From contig NC_133219.1 of the NCBI RefSeq assembly GCF_040436345.1, positions 21,169,458 to 21,233,457 of the forward strand: a stretch of 64,000 nt of DNA. Reading direction: 5' to 3'. The notes under the pieces are model-generated. The model was given only the letters and a program-made list of their open reading frames with translations, was not told the DNA's origin and searched no databases. Numbering within the stretch: the first letter of the stretch is position 1; every line of letters begins with the position of its first letter. The position numbers and the translations under genes are program-made. Of the stretch, positions 1 through 14,129 are shown piece by piece. The DNA is from Pagrus major (Eukaryota > Chordata > Actinopteri > Spariformes > Sparidae).

Positions 1-3000
1 ACCTGAGGGAAGGAAAATAGGCCATTGTATTGCGGCCGTATTATTTCCTTAGTGTTTCAAACGCGGATTAATGTATCCTGGTGTAGCTGTATTGTTCTTA
101 TCAGGGAGGAGGGTTTACTGACTTTATTGTTGAATCGTAGATTATGTTGCCCAATGTGAGGAAATGCAGGCGAGGGTCTTTGGCTCCTGTTTTCCTGCAA
201 GGTTAAGGGAAGGAGGTAGCTGCTGAGAGTCTTCGCAGCAAATGTATTGTTGGGATAGTTTGGTGAACACTGAAGTCTCTTTTGGAGGCTATTTCATGTG
301 TGGTAGATGTAAGAATAAAGATTTCAACCAATAAAACTATTTTCATGGTCATTCTTGAGCTAGCTATCAAAATGTCTGACTTTCTGACGTGTGTATGTCA
401 ATCAATCTAAAAAAACAGTTTACCTCTTTGACATTCAGGAGCATTCACATAAAACCTGTAACTTGAATTCATTTGAGTAGCAACTAGTGTCAAAACATTG
501 ATGAATATCAATACTGACTATTTGAAAGTGTTTCAACACTCACACACTTTTTGATGGTATATCATAGTTAAAAATTCCAGCATTGTGTCAACAGGAGGGA
601 CATGTGGTACATTTTTTCTATATCCCTAATAATTTGTCATGTACCTCTTGTGTGTTGAGTATGTAAAGATCATGAAACAAACTGACAAAAGAAACAGTTC
701 AAACACTGCAGGGTTAGGGTTATATCCACTTATTTAATTTAATGACCCATCTGACTGGTCTAAAGAAGAGCAGTGTTGCTAGAAACGTCTACTTTGGTGC
801 ATAAAATAAGTGGATACTGGAGCCCTGACGTGTGCCCTTCTTTGGTTGGGATGTGTCTATATACAAATGTATTATATAAAAATCTAAAGTAATATTCCCA
901 GTTTAGCATCTTTCTCAGAAATGAGTGATTGACTTCCTCCTTTTGTGCCTGACGCTTGTTCACCACTCCCCATTTTTTTAAACACAAAAAGTTACTCCAC
1001 AGGAAGCAGTAAACTGAGATTATGGCCACTAATGAGTTGTCATTATTTTGCATCATGACTGACCAGCGCAGCGTGGCACTGCTGTAAAAAAGCAATGCAT
1101 TGAATTAATTAATCGCTTCAGCGTTGCAGCTTCAACCACTTCAACCACTTTGTGTGCCGTCAGGTAGCTCAACTCGCTATGATACATCATAGTTTATTAG
1201 TTGATTTATATTCTGTATCATTTTATGGTGTGGTGCTTCTTCCCCCATTGGCAATATGTACAGGATATACATTCATAAATGCACTTGAATAAACTGGTGG
1301 GGGGTAAAAGTCATGCTCTATGTTGGGAATGTAGAGTGATTTCAGTCAGAGCAGATTTGAAACAACTTAGAATTGGATAAATCTTAATATTTAGTGACTA
1401 TTAGGAAAATAAACTGAGTCACAGCGCTCTAATTTTTCCATCTTATGTGAATGAGGTCAACCTGTGAACCTGTCAAAACTAATGATCCAGCAAGTTAACA
1501 TGCCATTAGGACAGTATCCTGTGCTACTGCCCATTAAGCTAATTACTCTAATGATAGCTGGTGTGTTTCATCCCATTATCAACATACATTTGTCACTTTT
1601 ATGTCCACAGCAGCTGCTTCCCAGTATTGTGGCGCCCTGGCTACCTAAGCACAATGTGTGGACAGCCAGACGCAGCGGGTCAGTGGCTCTCTGGCCCGGA
1701 GTGACACGGACTCGTGGGAGGTCCAGAGACCCTGGTTCTGTTTTTGGATATATAATCACAAACAGGAAGTCCCGGCAAGCCAGTCACACAGGGCCACTTC
1801 CTCCTTTTGTTTACTGGGGGGGTTGAATTAAACTCCCAAAGACAAAGTTGTACCAGTGTTTGCTGCTCCAGCATCCATTTTGCCACAGTTACTCCGGCTC
1901 TTCTCCTTCGGCTTTCTCTCTTTGCTTACTTTGGAACACAGCAAATCTTCTTTCGTGGTGTTTCTTCACCCGATCACCACTTTCAACCACTTTAAAAGTT
2001 AGCTGTTTCTGCCACAATTACAGTCTTTAAAAAAGTTCAATCAAATTAGTGGGAACTCATATTTCACACAAGCAAAGATCAGGTAAAGCAGGAGAATCTA
2101 ACGGCATGTGGTGACGGCCATATTTCCAACCTCAAAGCTTCAAAACAGTTTCCACGAAAACACTGGTGACGTCACAGTGAGTTGGACTAAACAGTGTTTT
2201 GTAATGGTTTTGAAAGGCATTGAAACACTCTGCTGTTCTGACAATGAGTGCTTTCAATCAGAAAATGTTTACAGTATTGAGAATGCTACATTATCACACA
2301 AAGTATTTTGTCAATTTGTGTGGGGGACTTTCTATTATTAAGACATACAAAAGGAATCATTTCTCCCTTTAGTTTCCTGTTGATGCTGGTAAGACATTGG
2401 GAATCAGCATATTAGAGTGAAAATTCAATTTAGTCAGCTGCTTTTTGCAATTTGCACTTGCACATTTGATGTGTAAAAATGATCATATATCGTGAAATGA
2501 ACTGTGCAGTTATAAACAAAGGGGGACGGGACTGAAAGGGCATTAGAATGACAAAAAACTGACAAGCTGCTTTTATTAGTTTTTGTAAATGATAAAAGAT
2601 GGCTGCTCACTGCAGTTCAGTTGTGACTTTCCACCACACTGCAGATTCCCCTTTCACAGGAATGCATTTAGCATTTTGTGGCTTAAGACGTAGTGTGACA
2701 CACCTCCGAGCCACTGTTCCCAGGAAGGCAGAGAACACCAATCCTTTGTTCCTTAAATATTTGATAATTATCACAGAGAGAGCTCTTACTCCCTCTGCAT
2801 ACCACCCTTTAATGTGCTCCGTCTACTGTGAAAATACTCCGCTCCTTGCATCGTGTGAAGTCTTGAAAAAGCTATTTTTGTCAGAACATGGAGTTTAATG
2901 GACGGAAAAAGTGATATCAGAGACTTTGTTTTGAGGATGCAAAAGCTTCTCAAGGGGATTATGTGTTACTTTTAAAATGTTAGCTTCCCAACGTTACACT

Positions 3001-4388
3001 CAGGCTACTTGCCTGAGGTGCAGCCTGGAAAAAAGAGGCAGCGTTTGAGTGAGTTTGGGAACTATGTGGCCTTTCCCTTATTAGGATTTCCCATGGGACT
3101 CCACTTCTCCTTCGTCCATCGTCCACCTTCCATCTTTCATAATGGGTTTCTTCTTCCTCATGATCTCTTTTACGTTTGTTTCCGTTTCTACCATCTTGAT
3201 GTCATTTAGTCTCCGCTTCCATACACCCGTTCCTCTCTTTTAGTCTCTCATTCCCTGTTTTCACTGCTGCCAGTCAGGAATAATTCACTCCCACACACCC
3301 AGTGGCTGTGCCATGTGTCAGAGGTCCAGGCTTGTTTAATTCCCAGGGGCAGTTTGAGCAACTTTAATCCACTTTTTCCTGCACTTTTAAATTGACTTCA
3401 AGTGAAATATAAAAATAGACCTGATTGAATAGACATGCCATGAAAGGCCTGTTGTGTTGCCTCAAGTAGAGACTAACTCAAGCGTGAGCCTCCAACTTAG
3501 ATAATCTTGATTAATGTCACAGTGTTGAGCCTAAAAGTCAGCTACATCTGCCAAACAAAAACACATTCATTGATGCCAGTTTTTTCACGCTGATGTCACT
3601 GAAGGGCACCATATTCTCCAACATGAAATCACTTCCTGCAGAATAAGGGCCACCACCTAACATTATAGTTAGGTGCGTCACCTTTTCCCAGTCACAGCCT
3701 CATTTGCTCCAGTTTTGGCATTCCCGCTTTTCTTTGTACGTAGTTACAGAGCCCAGCCTCGTTATTGCACACATTTTCTGAGACATTACACTGTGGACAG
3801 AGACAGGAAATGGAGCAAAGAGAGGTAAAAGTAAAAATATGAGCTGCCATTGAAACCTATCCGCTTAAAAGTGAGGGTGTGGTTCATTGCTGAACAAATT
3901 TGTTCTGAATGCAACAGCTTTTCTAAAAGCCATTAATGTGGATGTTTTTTGGGGTGTGTTTTTGATTTCAGGTCAAAAAGTCAACAGTGTATAGAAACAC
4001 AAGATAACATGTTTTGTAATCAACCAAAAGCACAATCTTTCCTGAACCGAACCAGAGTTTTCTTTTGTTTCCCAAACCATCCAACCTGAACATCCCCCTT
4101 TGAATTTCCTGCAGTAAACAAGATATAATATGTTGCCATGGAACATAATCCACAGTAATTATGTTTAACTAAAAAATGTAATTACAAACAATTTGTCAGA
4201 GACAGCCTTGACAGAGGCTGTGAAATAACTTTTCTCCAAGTGGAAGTTGGTTAGCCTAGATGGCTAGCGTCCATTTCTCTCCCAAATGTAGAATGTTTCA
4301 AAGGGGTAAACGTGTTAAATGTCACAAAAACAATTCTGTGTGAGCTTACATCAAAACAGTTTTTTATTCAAAATATATCCCACAAATA
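1..4388. other. Intergenic, no gene seen
   Basis: All open frames here are short and lack splice-bounded exons or recognisable domains. The base composition is AT-rich and ordinary for fish intergenic DNA. I see no clear mobile element, RNA gene or promoter. Distal regulatory elements could be present but cannot be told from sequence alone. Confidence 0.6.
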
Positions 4389-4728
4389 TTTAAAGTGGCA
4401 ATATGTAAGAATTTTTGTTAAAAAAACTTTTGAAGACAAAGCAGTTTTGATGTTATGATGTCTATTTATTGTGTTGCAGAGATATCTACTAAAGTTAGCA
4501 TGCTAATCAGCTAGCCACATCCCGTCCTGGTCCAAAGCTCCTGTGGCAGTGGTGTAAACACTTACACTGCCCTGGTCTCCAAGCTCCCAGAATGCTAGCT
4601 GCATGGCGAACTGAGCTACCTAGCCAATAGCAGCGACACTTAGCTGTCACTCTGGAGATTTGCTGCCCCCTATTTGTTCGGAGTACAAATTTGACAGCAG
4701 TCAGTTTTTACTTATTGCACTTTTAAAG
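4389..4728. mobile_element. MITE-like element with inverted ends
   Basis: The left end reads TTTAAAGTGGCAATATGTAA. The right end, reverse-complemented, reads CTTTAAAAGTGCAATAAGTA, so the two termini form an imperfect terminal inverted repeat. The interior has no coding capacity. The layout (about 340 bp, TTAAAG-type ends) is that of a non-autonomous DNA transposon. I do not assign a family name. Confidence 0.7.
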
Positions 4729-5289
4729 TACTTTGCATGAAATGGGACAGGACAAAATGTAAAAAAAACACACTAAACACTAAAAACACAATATTTTCCT
4801 AGATGTTGAGTGTTAGCATGTCTCATGTTATATCTGCTCTCCTCCGATGTAGCAGTGATCAGGGAGACATGATGTGAAAGGCCAGAGTATCACTGTGCAG
4901 CTGGGACAGACTGGCTCCATGACCCTGTGGGATTGTGGGTAAATATCTGCAGCCCAGTCATGGGAATGAAATAGCTCCATGTCAAGTCTGTGAGCCAGGG
5001 GTTACTGATATGGATTTAACCGGTGCAAGGTCACTGCTCGGACCGAGGGGGACTTTCTGCCTCTCTCTCTCATAAGGGACTTTTATCGCTTCTCTCCTGT
5101 TTCTTTTTCTGTCTCTGCAAAACACACACAAACACCCTCACTGTATTCCTTTCACTACTTTTCCCACTATATATCTTTGTAAGAGAAACATTTTTCTGGA
5201 AAATAACTGTTTACCCCTGCCTTTGATGCTCTCTGGTTTATTTCTCTAAGATTTAATGTCTTCAAGTCCACAAAGTTTGGACAATATGA

Positions 5290-5340
5290 CTGTGTGTGTG
5301 TGTGTGTGTGTGTGTGTACAGTATGTGTGTGTGTGTATGT
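5290..5340. repeat. (TG)n microsatellite
   Basis: A TG dinucleotide run of about 28 bp is followed by a short interruption and a second TG run. It is a simple sequence repeat in intergenic DNA, and the open frames crossing it are artefacts. Confidence 0.95.
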
Positions 5341-7443
5341 GCGACTTGTTTGTTAGAGTAATCTCATAATTGTAGTTTGGGCAAGGGAAGGAAGGGTGAG
5401 GATTAGCTCTCCTCTGTTTGTTAATGTGTGTAATGTCTGAATGAGAACAGCGTGGGAGCTGGTGACACGGTGCCACACAAAGAGCGGGGAAACCAGGAAT
5501 TTTGTAAGACAGTGAAGTACCTGAGGGTTTAACTCGACACACAACACTACAGAGTATGTGAGGGAGAGTAAAACTTCACACACATCTCATTTTTTTGCAG
5601 CTCTGAGGCATCACTTTTAGCTGAGTGGGGGGCCTTTGATGGAGGTTTTCTGTAATGCACATCAAAGTGGTGATTAAGTGATTACCTCATTTAATTCGAA
5701 TGTGTAGGCGCAAATGTGTTGTAAACACTAAGACTTATCCTTTATCTCATATTATCCTTAATAATTTTCATGATTCATTCTATCAACATACATTTTCTCA
5801 TGGTATAGCAGGTTAATTCCTCCCATGATACAGGAAGGGTGTGTTTTGTTTCCCTTGAAACAACAGCAACAACAAAAAAATATTTATATACAGTTGAACA
5901 GTACTTGTATTCTTGTATTTGCAGGTGAACAGTGTAGACTCAGTCAAAAAAGTATAATAAGAAGACCTTAAAGCAGCAACAGTACCTTTTACTTTGTCTT
6001 GATTCTGGCGGCCCCTGTGGACAAGAGTGGTATGAGATTGTTTGTACCTGTTTTTGTCCCAAAACTTTGCATTTCTATAGGATGCAGCATCCTTTTCGGA
6101 GCAAAGAAAATTAAAACTTGACCTCAAAAACGTACACTTTCCACAATATTTCATCGACCGGATAATATAACATACACAATGTCCTTAGAGCAGCTGACTG
6201 ATGGAAACCTGGACTCAGCAACCTTAAATCCCAACAATGGCTCTTGTGACAAAATGGACGATAAGCAGCAATGTGCACACACATGGAGTGCATACTTCCT
6301 CCTCAGCCGACAGAATCACCTACTGTGCTGCTTTTCCCAGCCGCACGTACACAGTTGAGAGGAAGTAAATGTTTTGTTTTCTGCAATTAAGCTCCTTAGC
6401 TTTTTGTTTTTTAAAAAAGGCTCTCTGCTCCAGGTCTCACCTATAGGTCTGTGGGATCAAAGATACCCTGACTTTTGTTCAGATTTCCCCTTTCACTTCC
6501 AAACATTTAGAAGAACTCACATGAATTATAGACCCGGTAACTATTTGCTTATGTACTTAATCCTGTTCTTAAAAGAAAACAGCTATTTGAGGCTTCGGCT
6601 CCCATGCAGTTCACAGGGTGCTTGAATATCCCCTCTGTCTAAACAGACACAAATACAGTAGTCTGCATTTAGAGCTGTTTGTCCCTGGCTAGTTCTCATG
6701 ACAAGACAATCTTACAACGGTGGGAAATTTACAATGCAGCTGGGTTACATAATTGAGTGGCATTAATCCCTAAATAGCAGCTGTGAGAGCGTTCTGGAGA
6801 AACAAAAGGTTTATTACACCTTGTGACTGCTGATAACTGTGAATTGCTTATCACTTTCAGCCAAACAAGGTGGAGCGAGAAACACTAAGCAACGCATAAT
6901 TACAAAGCAGCGTTTTCCCAACACCAAGTCAAAGGTACTTTTGTTGAGTGACAGGTGATCAGATTGAACGTTCCCATCCTTCTCTTCTCTCTGGATGTTT
7001 GTTCTCTGTGAGTGATGGGGGCTTTCAGTGCAACGCAAGAGGCAATAAAAGCTCTTCAATGTCATAACGCAAGATTCTGTGGCAGGGTTTTTTAAAAATA
7101 TGCCCCAGTGATTACTTAAACATGTGCGGAGACTTTCTGGTGTCGAGAGCTCGTCTTACTGGTAATTTTTTGTTTTGGAACAGAAAGTAATCAGTCTTGT
7201 TTCCACAAAAAGTACCGACATAAATTTACAATGTGGGCTTCTTTTCTTTGAATGGACTTTGAAATACTTTCTCAGTCTCCATGTAATATCATTGGCACTC
7301 CAATTTACACCAGAACTGTCTTACAAAAGAGAACAAAATGTTCGTCCGCGAAACCACAGTATCTTATTTTCATTAATTTTAGGACTAAAATTTTTAGACC
7401 ACACTCTAAAATCTGTCAAAGTGACTTTACTTTAATAAATCTA
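5341..7443. other. Intergenic, no gene seen
   Basis: No splice-bounded exon, domain or RNA gene could be supported on either strand. The frames present are short and of low complexity. Confidence 0.55.
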
Positions 7444-7561
7444 GGAAACTGATTACCTCAAAAATACCATGTAAAGTAAATCATTTTAAGTTGTTCAAAC
7501 TTTTTAGCTCATGCATATTAAATTTAAAAAGTCCACATTGATTCTGAGGTAATCCGTTTCC
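7444..7561. repeat. Short inverted-repeat element
   Basis: GGAAACTGATTACCTCA at 7444-7460 is matched in inverse orientation by TGAGGTAATCCGTTTCC at 7545-7561, with one mismatch over 17 bases. The roughly 84-bp loop is AT-rich. This could be a small hairpin MITE or the remnant of one. Confidence 0.6.
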
Positions 7562-8307
7562 TCACCCCAGACAACCTTTAAAATTCACCCAAGGAAACCA
7601 AAGAACATGGATGCATAATTTTTTTGCATAAAAAAAAAGGGGAGAAATACTAAAACACTAACATTTACAGCTTCTACATGCCCTCAGTAATGCATTTTAA
7701 CAAGTTACAAACCTCGTTTTACATTTCTGACCTAGCTTTAATTGTTGATAATAGAGTTCAGTCACTTTTATACTGTTAAAACACTGTATTTTTAGGTTGA
7801 CATTTGATTGTGGAGTTCATGCATATTAATCACATTGACAGCACACTCAATGCCACTCAAGGCGGAAATTGTGCATAAAGTATGTGAAGGGTAATAAAAG
7901 ATATCTTAAATGTCTCAGTAACAAACAGTTGGAGAAAGAAGCAGATATGACGCAAGGGGGATCAGCTAAAAGAGTGTTTGACGTGTGACTGAAATAAAGG
8001 TGATATAGTTTACCTCCTGTTTAATCGATAAATCAAACAATGAGTGACATCTTTTAATTGAAGCAGATAATCTCCCTTATCCACTTGCTGGTCTCTATTA
8101 AACAGCTCTAAACATGTTGGCATGCGTGGACACATCTTGCTTCAGGTCCCTGGTTGATTCAGTTCACAGCGCTGTCAAACATCTGCAGGAGACTGGAGGC
8201 TGAAATCAGATGTCTCGAGTGGGCTGCATGACAGGAAATGGCCTGTTGTTCCCAGCGCTGGGCTGTGAACAATACAGCAACAATACACAGAGAGACTGTG
8301 CTGATAG

Positions 8308-8601
8308 TTAAAGCGACATTATGTAAATCTTTCACCTTAAAATAACAGCTTCAAAATCATTTTGATGGTACAGTGTCTTGTTAATAGGGTGAATGGTGTC
8401 TCAGTCTCAGCCACTCCGCCCCCCATCACTTGTTTCTGTACTGTGTATCTTATTGTTTCAACACATAACATTGCACCTACATTACTTCTGACACATTGTT
8501 ACAGACCTGGGATTTGTTTTTATGACAGTGGTGTTGCACTCAGAAACTGTGGGGGGTGCCAAATTGCACAAAATGCCAATTTCTGCATAATGTTGCTTTA
8601 A
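8308..8601. mobile_element. MITE-like element, second family
   Basis: The left end TTAAAGCGACATTATGTAAA pairs with the right end, which reverse-complemented reads TTAAAGCAACATTATGCAGA. The element is about 294 bp with no coding capacity. A fragment of the same family, sharing the internal stretch GGTACAGTGTCTTGT, lies near 15305-15420, so this is a dispersed repeat. Confidence 0.75.
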
Positions 8602-8634
8602 GATCTTTACTCATGTTCATAGCATTTAGCTTTG

Positions 8635-8715
8635 ACGCAAAATATACAAAATGATAACAAGAAACGAGCAGAAAGAGACACAAAATGACGAAAAATGACA
8701 CAAAGTGAGATAAAG
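8635..8715. repeat. Degenerate short tandem repeat (ACAAAATGA-like)
   Basis: The stretch repeats a roughly 9-16 base unit built on ACAAAATGA and AAAGAGACA with drift between copies. This is a simple, minisatellite-like repeat common in fish intergenic DNA. Confidence 0.6.
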
Positions 8716-9845
8716 TCTTATTGTCTTGCTCCATGGGTTAATGTTGGACCCTCAATTTGAGTCTTAATACATTTTACCTTCCTGAATCTGACCCCCTTCC
8801 TTCTCCAGGAAAAGGCGATCGTGAGATTCACACCTCCAGCAGCCTCACAAACTCTTATCAAAGTTTTCATCACTTTCCCACACTGTTACGCTCCCTGTCT
8901 GTTTGTGATTGTTTTGTAAATGCTGACGCCGTGTGATGGAGATGTTTGTTGCCGCCTGCATGAGCTGAGTAATTCAGGTTACTTTCCCCTGGCCCAGGTG
9001 CCCCGCTGCCATCGAGTATCTCTGAGACCATCAAACCCCTGTTTGGTTAATATGACACCTGTCATCCTGTTTCATCTCAGTCAACGGTTTGTTTCCTCTC
9101 TCTGCTCCTGCAGCACAAAGGAAAAAGCCTGAGGGTTTCTGGCTATTGTTTACCAACCAACCTCATATCTTTTTCTCCCCCTGCACACAATCATTGGTGA
9201 GATTTTCTTTTTTTTTTTTTTTTCTTAAGCAGGAACAAAATTCCTCCGGAGCCTGGGAAAAACTCCTAAATGAAAAATAATATTGATGTTTGTAGTCTTA
9301 TACAGGTGCAAGTTACACTCTGTTTTGAGTTGAACTTTTCTCCTCCAGAAATACATTCACATTTTTATATTATGCATGTCAACAATCAGATATTAAGCGG
9401 TGGTGTGTCTCGAGGGGGCTGAAAATGATCGCATCAAGGTTTGTGTGAATAAAAAGTTAACGATTGCATAAAGCAGCTGCTGTTGTTTTGCATGAACGTG
9501 TTTATCCTTTAAACTGCACTGAGACTTTGCATAACAGACTTTTGTAAAAAATGATCAGGTGTGTGTGTGTGTAAATGTTGTTAATGAGTGTTTGTGTAGC
9601 AACAGAGAAAAAAGTCAGTCCTGCTCTTTCATATCTCTGCTTGTCAGATTCAGTCAGCCATGTAACTGCAGGCAAACACGCTGATAAACAAAGAGGGTTA
9701 TTTTTACTTGTACTGAGCCCTCTGCTGTCCGTCCTTGCAGCCTCTCTGCGTCCGTCCATTCAGAGTCGCTCGGCTGGAGCTGGAATGTCCAACAGGGACA
9801 AATCATCTTTACGCTCTATGAAGAGCATGAAGGTGATCTGGTGAT
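8716..9845. other. Intergenic, no gene seen
   Basis: This holds a poly-T run near 9207-9223 and a short TG run near 9559-9573. The stretch 8800-9150 is less repetitive and might be regulatory, but nothing in it identifies a gene. Confidence 0.5.
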
Positions 9846-10275
9846 CAGTGATGGAATGTAACTAAGTACATTTATTCAAGTACAATTTTCTAGGTACTTA
9901 TACTTGATTTTTTTTCCCATTCTCTGCTTCTTTTAACTTCTACTACAAATAATATACTTTTTACTCACTACATTTATTTCTTAACTTTAGTTACTTTACA
10001 GATTACATGGTTATTGCATCTGAGAATCAGTCAACCCCTCGTATACAGTATATACATGTAAATATATGTATAACCTACTTTTACTTGTACTTTTGATACT
10101 TAAAATACAATTACTGCCAATTGTGTTTGATACTCAAGTACATTTAATATTAGATCTATAGAGACTTTTACTCCAGTACTATTTGTATGGGTAACTTTCC
10201 TTTTTAATAAAGTAATATTTTAGCACAGTATCTTTACTTTTACTTTCTGACCTGAGTAAAAGTGTTACAACACTG
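9846..10275. mobile_element. Interspersed element, AAGTACATTTA family
   Basis: It begins CAGTGATGGAATGTAACTAA and ends with CACTG, giving short inverted ends. The interior is full of variants of TTTACTCAAGTAC. The same family recurs near 22017-22290 and, inverted, at 53596-54013. The pattern is that of a non-autonomous DNA element abundant in percomorph fish. No protein is encoded. Confidence 0.75.
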
Positions 10276-13200
10276 CTGGTGATTGATAACTTCAGATTAA
10301 AGCTGATAAAAGACCATACCAATCATACTACAACAATAAAATCCTGCTTTTATAGTAATGCATGAGTAATAATGATCCGGTGAAATGATTTAAAGCCAAA
10401 ACAGCCATTTTTCTGCATTGAGTACTTTTGCTTTTGAATATTTTTACAGTGTCCTCCACTCCTGCCATTTACTACTAATCACTTTACATCAGAGCTAACC
10501 ATTCTGGACACTAAACTGAGGTGTTTTAGACATTTTAATGCATAACTTCTTCAATTTCAGCGATTGGTTTCCATGTGAAAAGTACTTCACCCCTGTCACT
10601 TCAAATGCCTACAACTTAACTTCCACGCAATGCTGGTGACATTCACTGCGATGGTTTAAGTTTCAAGACCCTTCCAAATGATTTCCAAAAGCCTCTGTGT
10701 AGAAATAAATGGAAGTTGATGCATGTTACTCCAGGGCGAATACATCAAAACATCCAAAGGTATGTATGCACTAAGTATGATTCTTGGTATTGCTGACCGC
10801 ATTCAGACCAAGAACAACTCTGTGTTAAAATGATGGAAGAGCGCTGGTGATGGCACGTTGCCTCAGTGAGACATTAATTTAATTCAGAAAGTCTAGTTTA
10901 AGTTACAGATTTGTGAGTTTGAGAGTTATATCAGGCATCAAAGTGTTGACAAATCATTGTAGTGACAATTATAATATCTCTAATGGCGAGGTAAACAGTA
11001 GAAACAGCGTTCTTTTACAAAGTAAGTGTAGTCCACTGCTTCCACTGCAGCGCCTCAGTTAATTTTTTGTGTTTTTGTTAAAACTTTCTGGGCTGGCATT
11101 GATAGACTCCTCATTTAATTGATTGAGGGTATGGCTTCACACAGTTTTTAACATCTCTTTTAATGACGGCATGAAGTCCTAAAACCTGGCTGATATAAGG
11201 TATCAAAGTTAGCAGTTGAGCAGTTTTAAACAAGTCCTCAAATCCTAACAATCCTCTAACACTGATATCTGACATGAACAATGAAAAGAACAGTGTGAGT
11301 TTTGTAGTTTGTTGCCATGAAGAAGCCATTAGGTCCCAGGTGTCACTTTCTTCAAAGTGCTTCTGAAAACAGCTCCTGTTTGCAACTGTATTGGTCGATA
11401 TAAAATGTTGAACTTAGCAATAACCACCATCCAGGTCAAACCAGAAACTGATGTAGTTCCTAAAAATTTAGCAATCTTTGACCGATGGATTGTTGCATGG
11501 TGGAGCTGTCAGCCACACTCCCTTGATGTCCCTAAATAACTATGTAGTCTTCTGCAGAGCAGACCCTGTCTTTTCCTGGTGCACTGGTCATCGCCTCTCT
11601 CTATCTGGAACAAAGCCTTGTACTGTGCGCAGTTGGACAATGTTGAGAACAACACAGCGTCTGGCTCTGACATAGTCAAGCCGATGGCGACTCGGGCCAC
11701 ACAGGCTCTCGTCCTTTCATCGCAATTATGTTTGGTCCTTCTCCTAATTGCGGAGAGCTGGCTGAAGTGAGGCGAGGAGAGGCTGGAGGTTCAGAGTGAA
11801 GGGGGTTTATTGAACCGAGGGATGGAGGGAGGAAGAGAGGGACGAGGCAGGGTCAGGGAGATGGTCGCTCATTAGGGATTGAACAGCTGCCAATCTCCCA
11901 GCTGCCTCTGCTCAACACAGGGATTACTGAGGAGGCAAAAAGCGGCAATATACACCGCTGTGGTTAACTCTTTCCTTATCTTCCTATCTCTCTCTTTCAG
12001 CCTTGTTGTCTTTATTCTTAATCTTGGTTTCTATTCTTCCTTGCAAGCTGTCTTTCTCTGATTCTTCCTGTAAATCTCTTTTTCATCGTCTCTCCTGATT
12101 TTCCACCTTTTGATGCCCCCCGTCATGTTTTTTATCCCTTTTATCAATTAGCATCACCCCCCCTCCTGTGTGTGGTCAAAGAGCAGAAGAGCGCACGTGA
12201 CTGAGATCAACACCATCTCCTGTAACAGTCATCACTGATATCAACTTGAGGCCCATCTGCCGCATCGCGGCAATTAACCAGGCTGCCTTGTTAAAGGGGC
12301 ATTTGGTCAACTTTCATCTCCCTGCGGGCCTCACTGATTCCCTGCAGGTTTGACAGGGAATGGAAACGTACCTCTTTAAAGGTTTGTTTACATTACCCTT
12401 AAGCAGTCAATGCATGGATGTATTAACCTCTTTGGACTGAATTATGCCGTCTGTGCTGAAGCATCCTTCCTGGTCATTTTGCTCACTTTTTATCTTGAGC
12501 GAACAAAAGACTTATCTTTAACAAGTAAAAATCAAATGTTCACATGAGCTTAAAAACACGGTTAGTGTTTGCAAAGTCTCCTTCTCACACAGAAAACTGC
12601 TACACTTGTCCTGTACTGTTATATCAATTTGCAACAGCAAATAGTGTGTTGAGTTTTGAATAAAAGCCATGCCACCTGAGTTCAATTCTTTTCATCATTT
12701 CTAACTTTGATACAAAAATATCACTACTCACTACTGAGTACTATGGCTTGTGTGCTGTGTGTTGAGCACAACAACATCTAATTTAATTTCCTGCTGGAGG
12801 AGGAGGTCCTATATTGACACTGCACAGCGTTGCCAGATGGGAGATGTTAAACCATTGTACCAGAGGCTTATAATTACTGTAGTTTGGGGGAAATCATCAT
12901 ATGCAAGTCATAACAGGAAGCCTGTTCATATTCTGCACGAAGACAGTTAAGCCCATAAAATAAGCTAATAGGTAAATAACTGGGATTACTGGTAGATTTA
13001 CTCGCCTTGAACACACGCAGAGAGAAAGTTCAAGCTCCACCTGCAAGTCGCTTCGAATGAGTGTCAAGCGGCGGGATGGACAGAGAATGACGGCTGTTCT
13101 CAAGAATGTATCATTAGAGCTGAAACAAGGCTTGCTGTCCTGATCATACCAGGAAATGAGCTGAAATGAGGCAGTGCAGACAATAACATGCAACTACAAA

Positions 13201-14067
13201 TCATACAAATATGATAATTATCATTCATCTGCAGAAGAAAGCTCAGCTCGTATGGGTGTATTGATACTTTTTTTACGAACATTTCTGCCAATTTGCAAAA
13301 TACTGATAAGGAAACAAATCTGCTGTTATCTGTTTAAAATGTTATCTGACATTGTTTTTCATATTTCCTCCAATATCCATCCCAGTAACTAAAGCTAGGC
13401 AGGTTTCAAGGTTGTGTTGAGGCACTCGCAGCTCTTGGTTAATGTTGGAGAAAGATGAAAAAGGCGATATTACTTGAAGAATGAGGCATGTCATGTTTGG
13501 TCTAACAATGTTTTCTGAACCTAAACACACCCACAAGACTCGGAGTGCAAACCCTGTCCTGTGCTTCCTCCCCACAAATTCTGTGTGGCAGAAACACGCA
13601 GCACGTCAACACAGTCAGATGTTGCCAGTAAACAAAATCAGGGCAGCATTTATGTTTGCTTGAAAACACAACTGACAAATCAACATTGTATATAAACATG
13701 ATTTCTGAATGATACGTGCATAGACAACCCTTGAAGTGAGTCATCAGTGATCCAGGAGAAAAATAAATAGCTCAACCAGAATATCATTCACTGATGTTTT
13801 ATACGTTTCACACACATTTACGTATATAACGATATCTTATATATATATATTATATAATATTTTGAGTGCTAGACTTCTTGTGTCTGTCTGTTTATGTGTC
13901 ATTGTATTACTCTTCACAGTATCACATGTGGTACCTATGAGGCAACTGGAGACCAAAAGTTAATCAGGGTTAAACATTTTTAAGGGTGTCCCATGTAGCA
14001 GCGATTGTTAGAGCCACGTCTAACCTCTAAGTTATTCATATAAGTCAATCCAAGTATAATAGAGCAG

Positions 14068-14068
<1 letters not shown>
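10276..14068. other. Intergenic, no gene; possible regulatory stretches
   Basis: No exon was found. The stretches 11560-11790 and 12180-12360 are higher in complexity and GC than their surroundings and contain SOX-like (ACAAAG/CTTGT) and homeodomain-like (CAATTA) words, which is how conserved non-coding elements often look. An AT-dinucleotide run lies near 13837-13860. Confidence 0.45.

Positions 14069-14126
<58 letters not shown>
14069..14126. repeat. (TG)n microsatellite
   Basis: An uninterrupted TG run of about 58 bp. Open frames across it, encoding poly Cys-Val or His-Thr, are artefacts. Confidence 0.97.
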
Positions 14127-14129
<3 letters not shown>

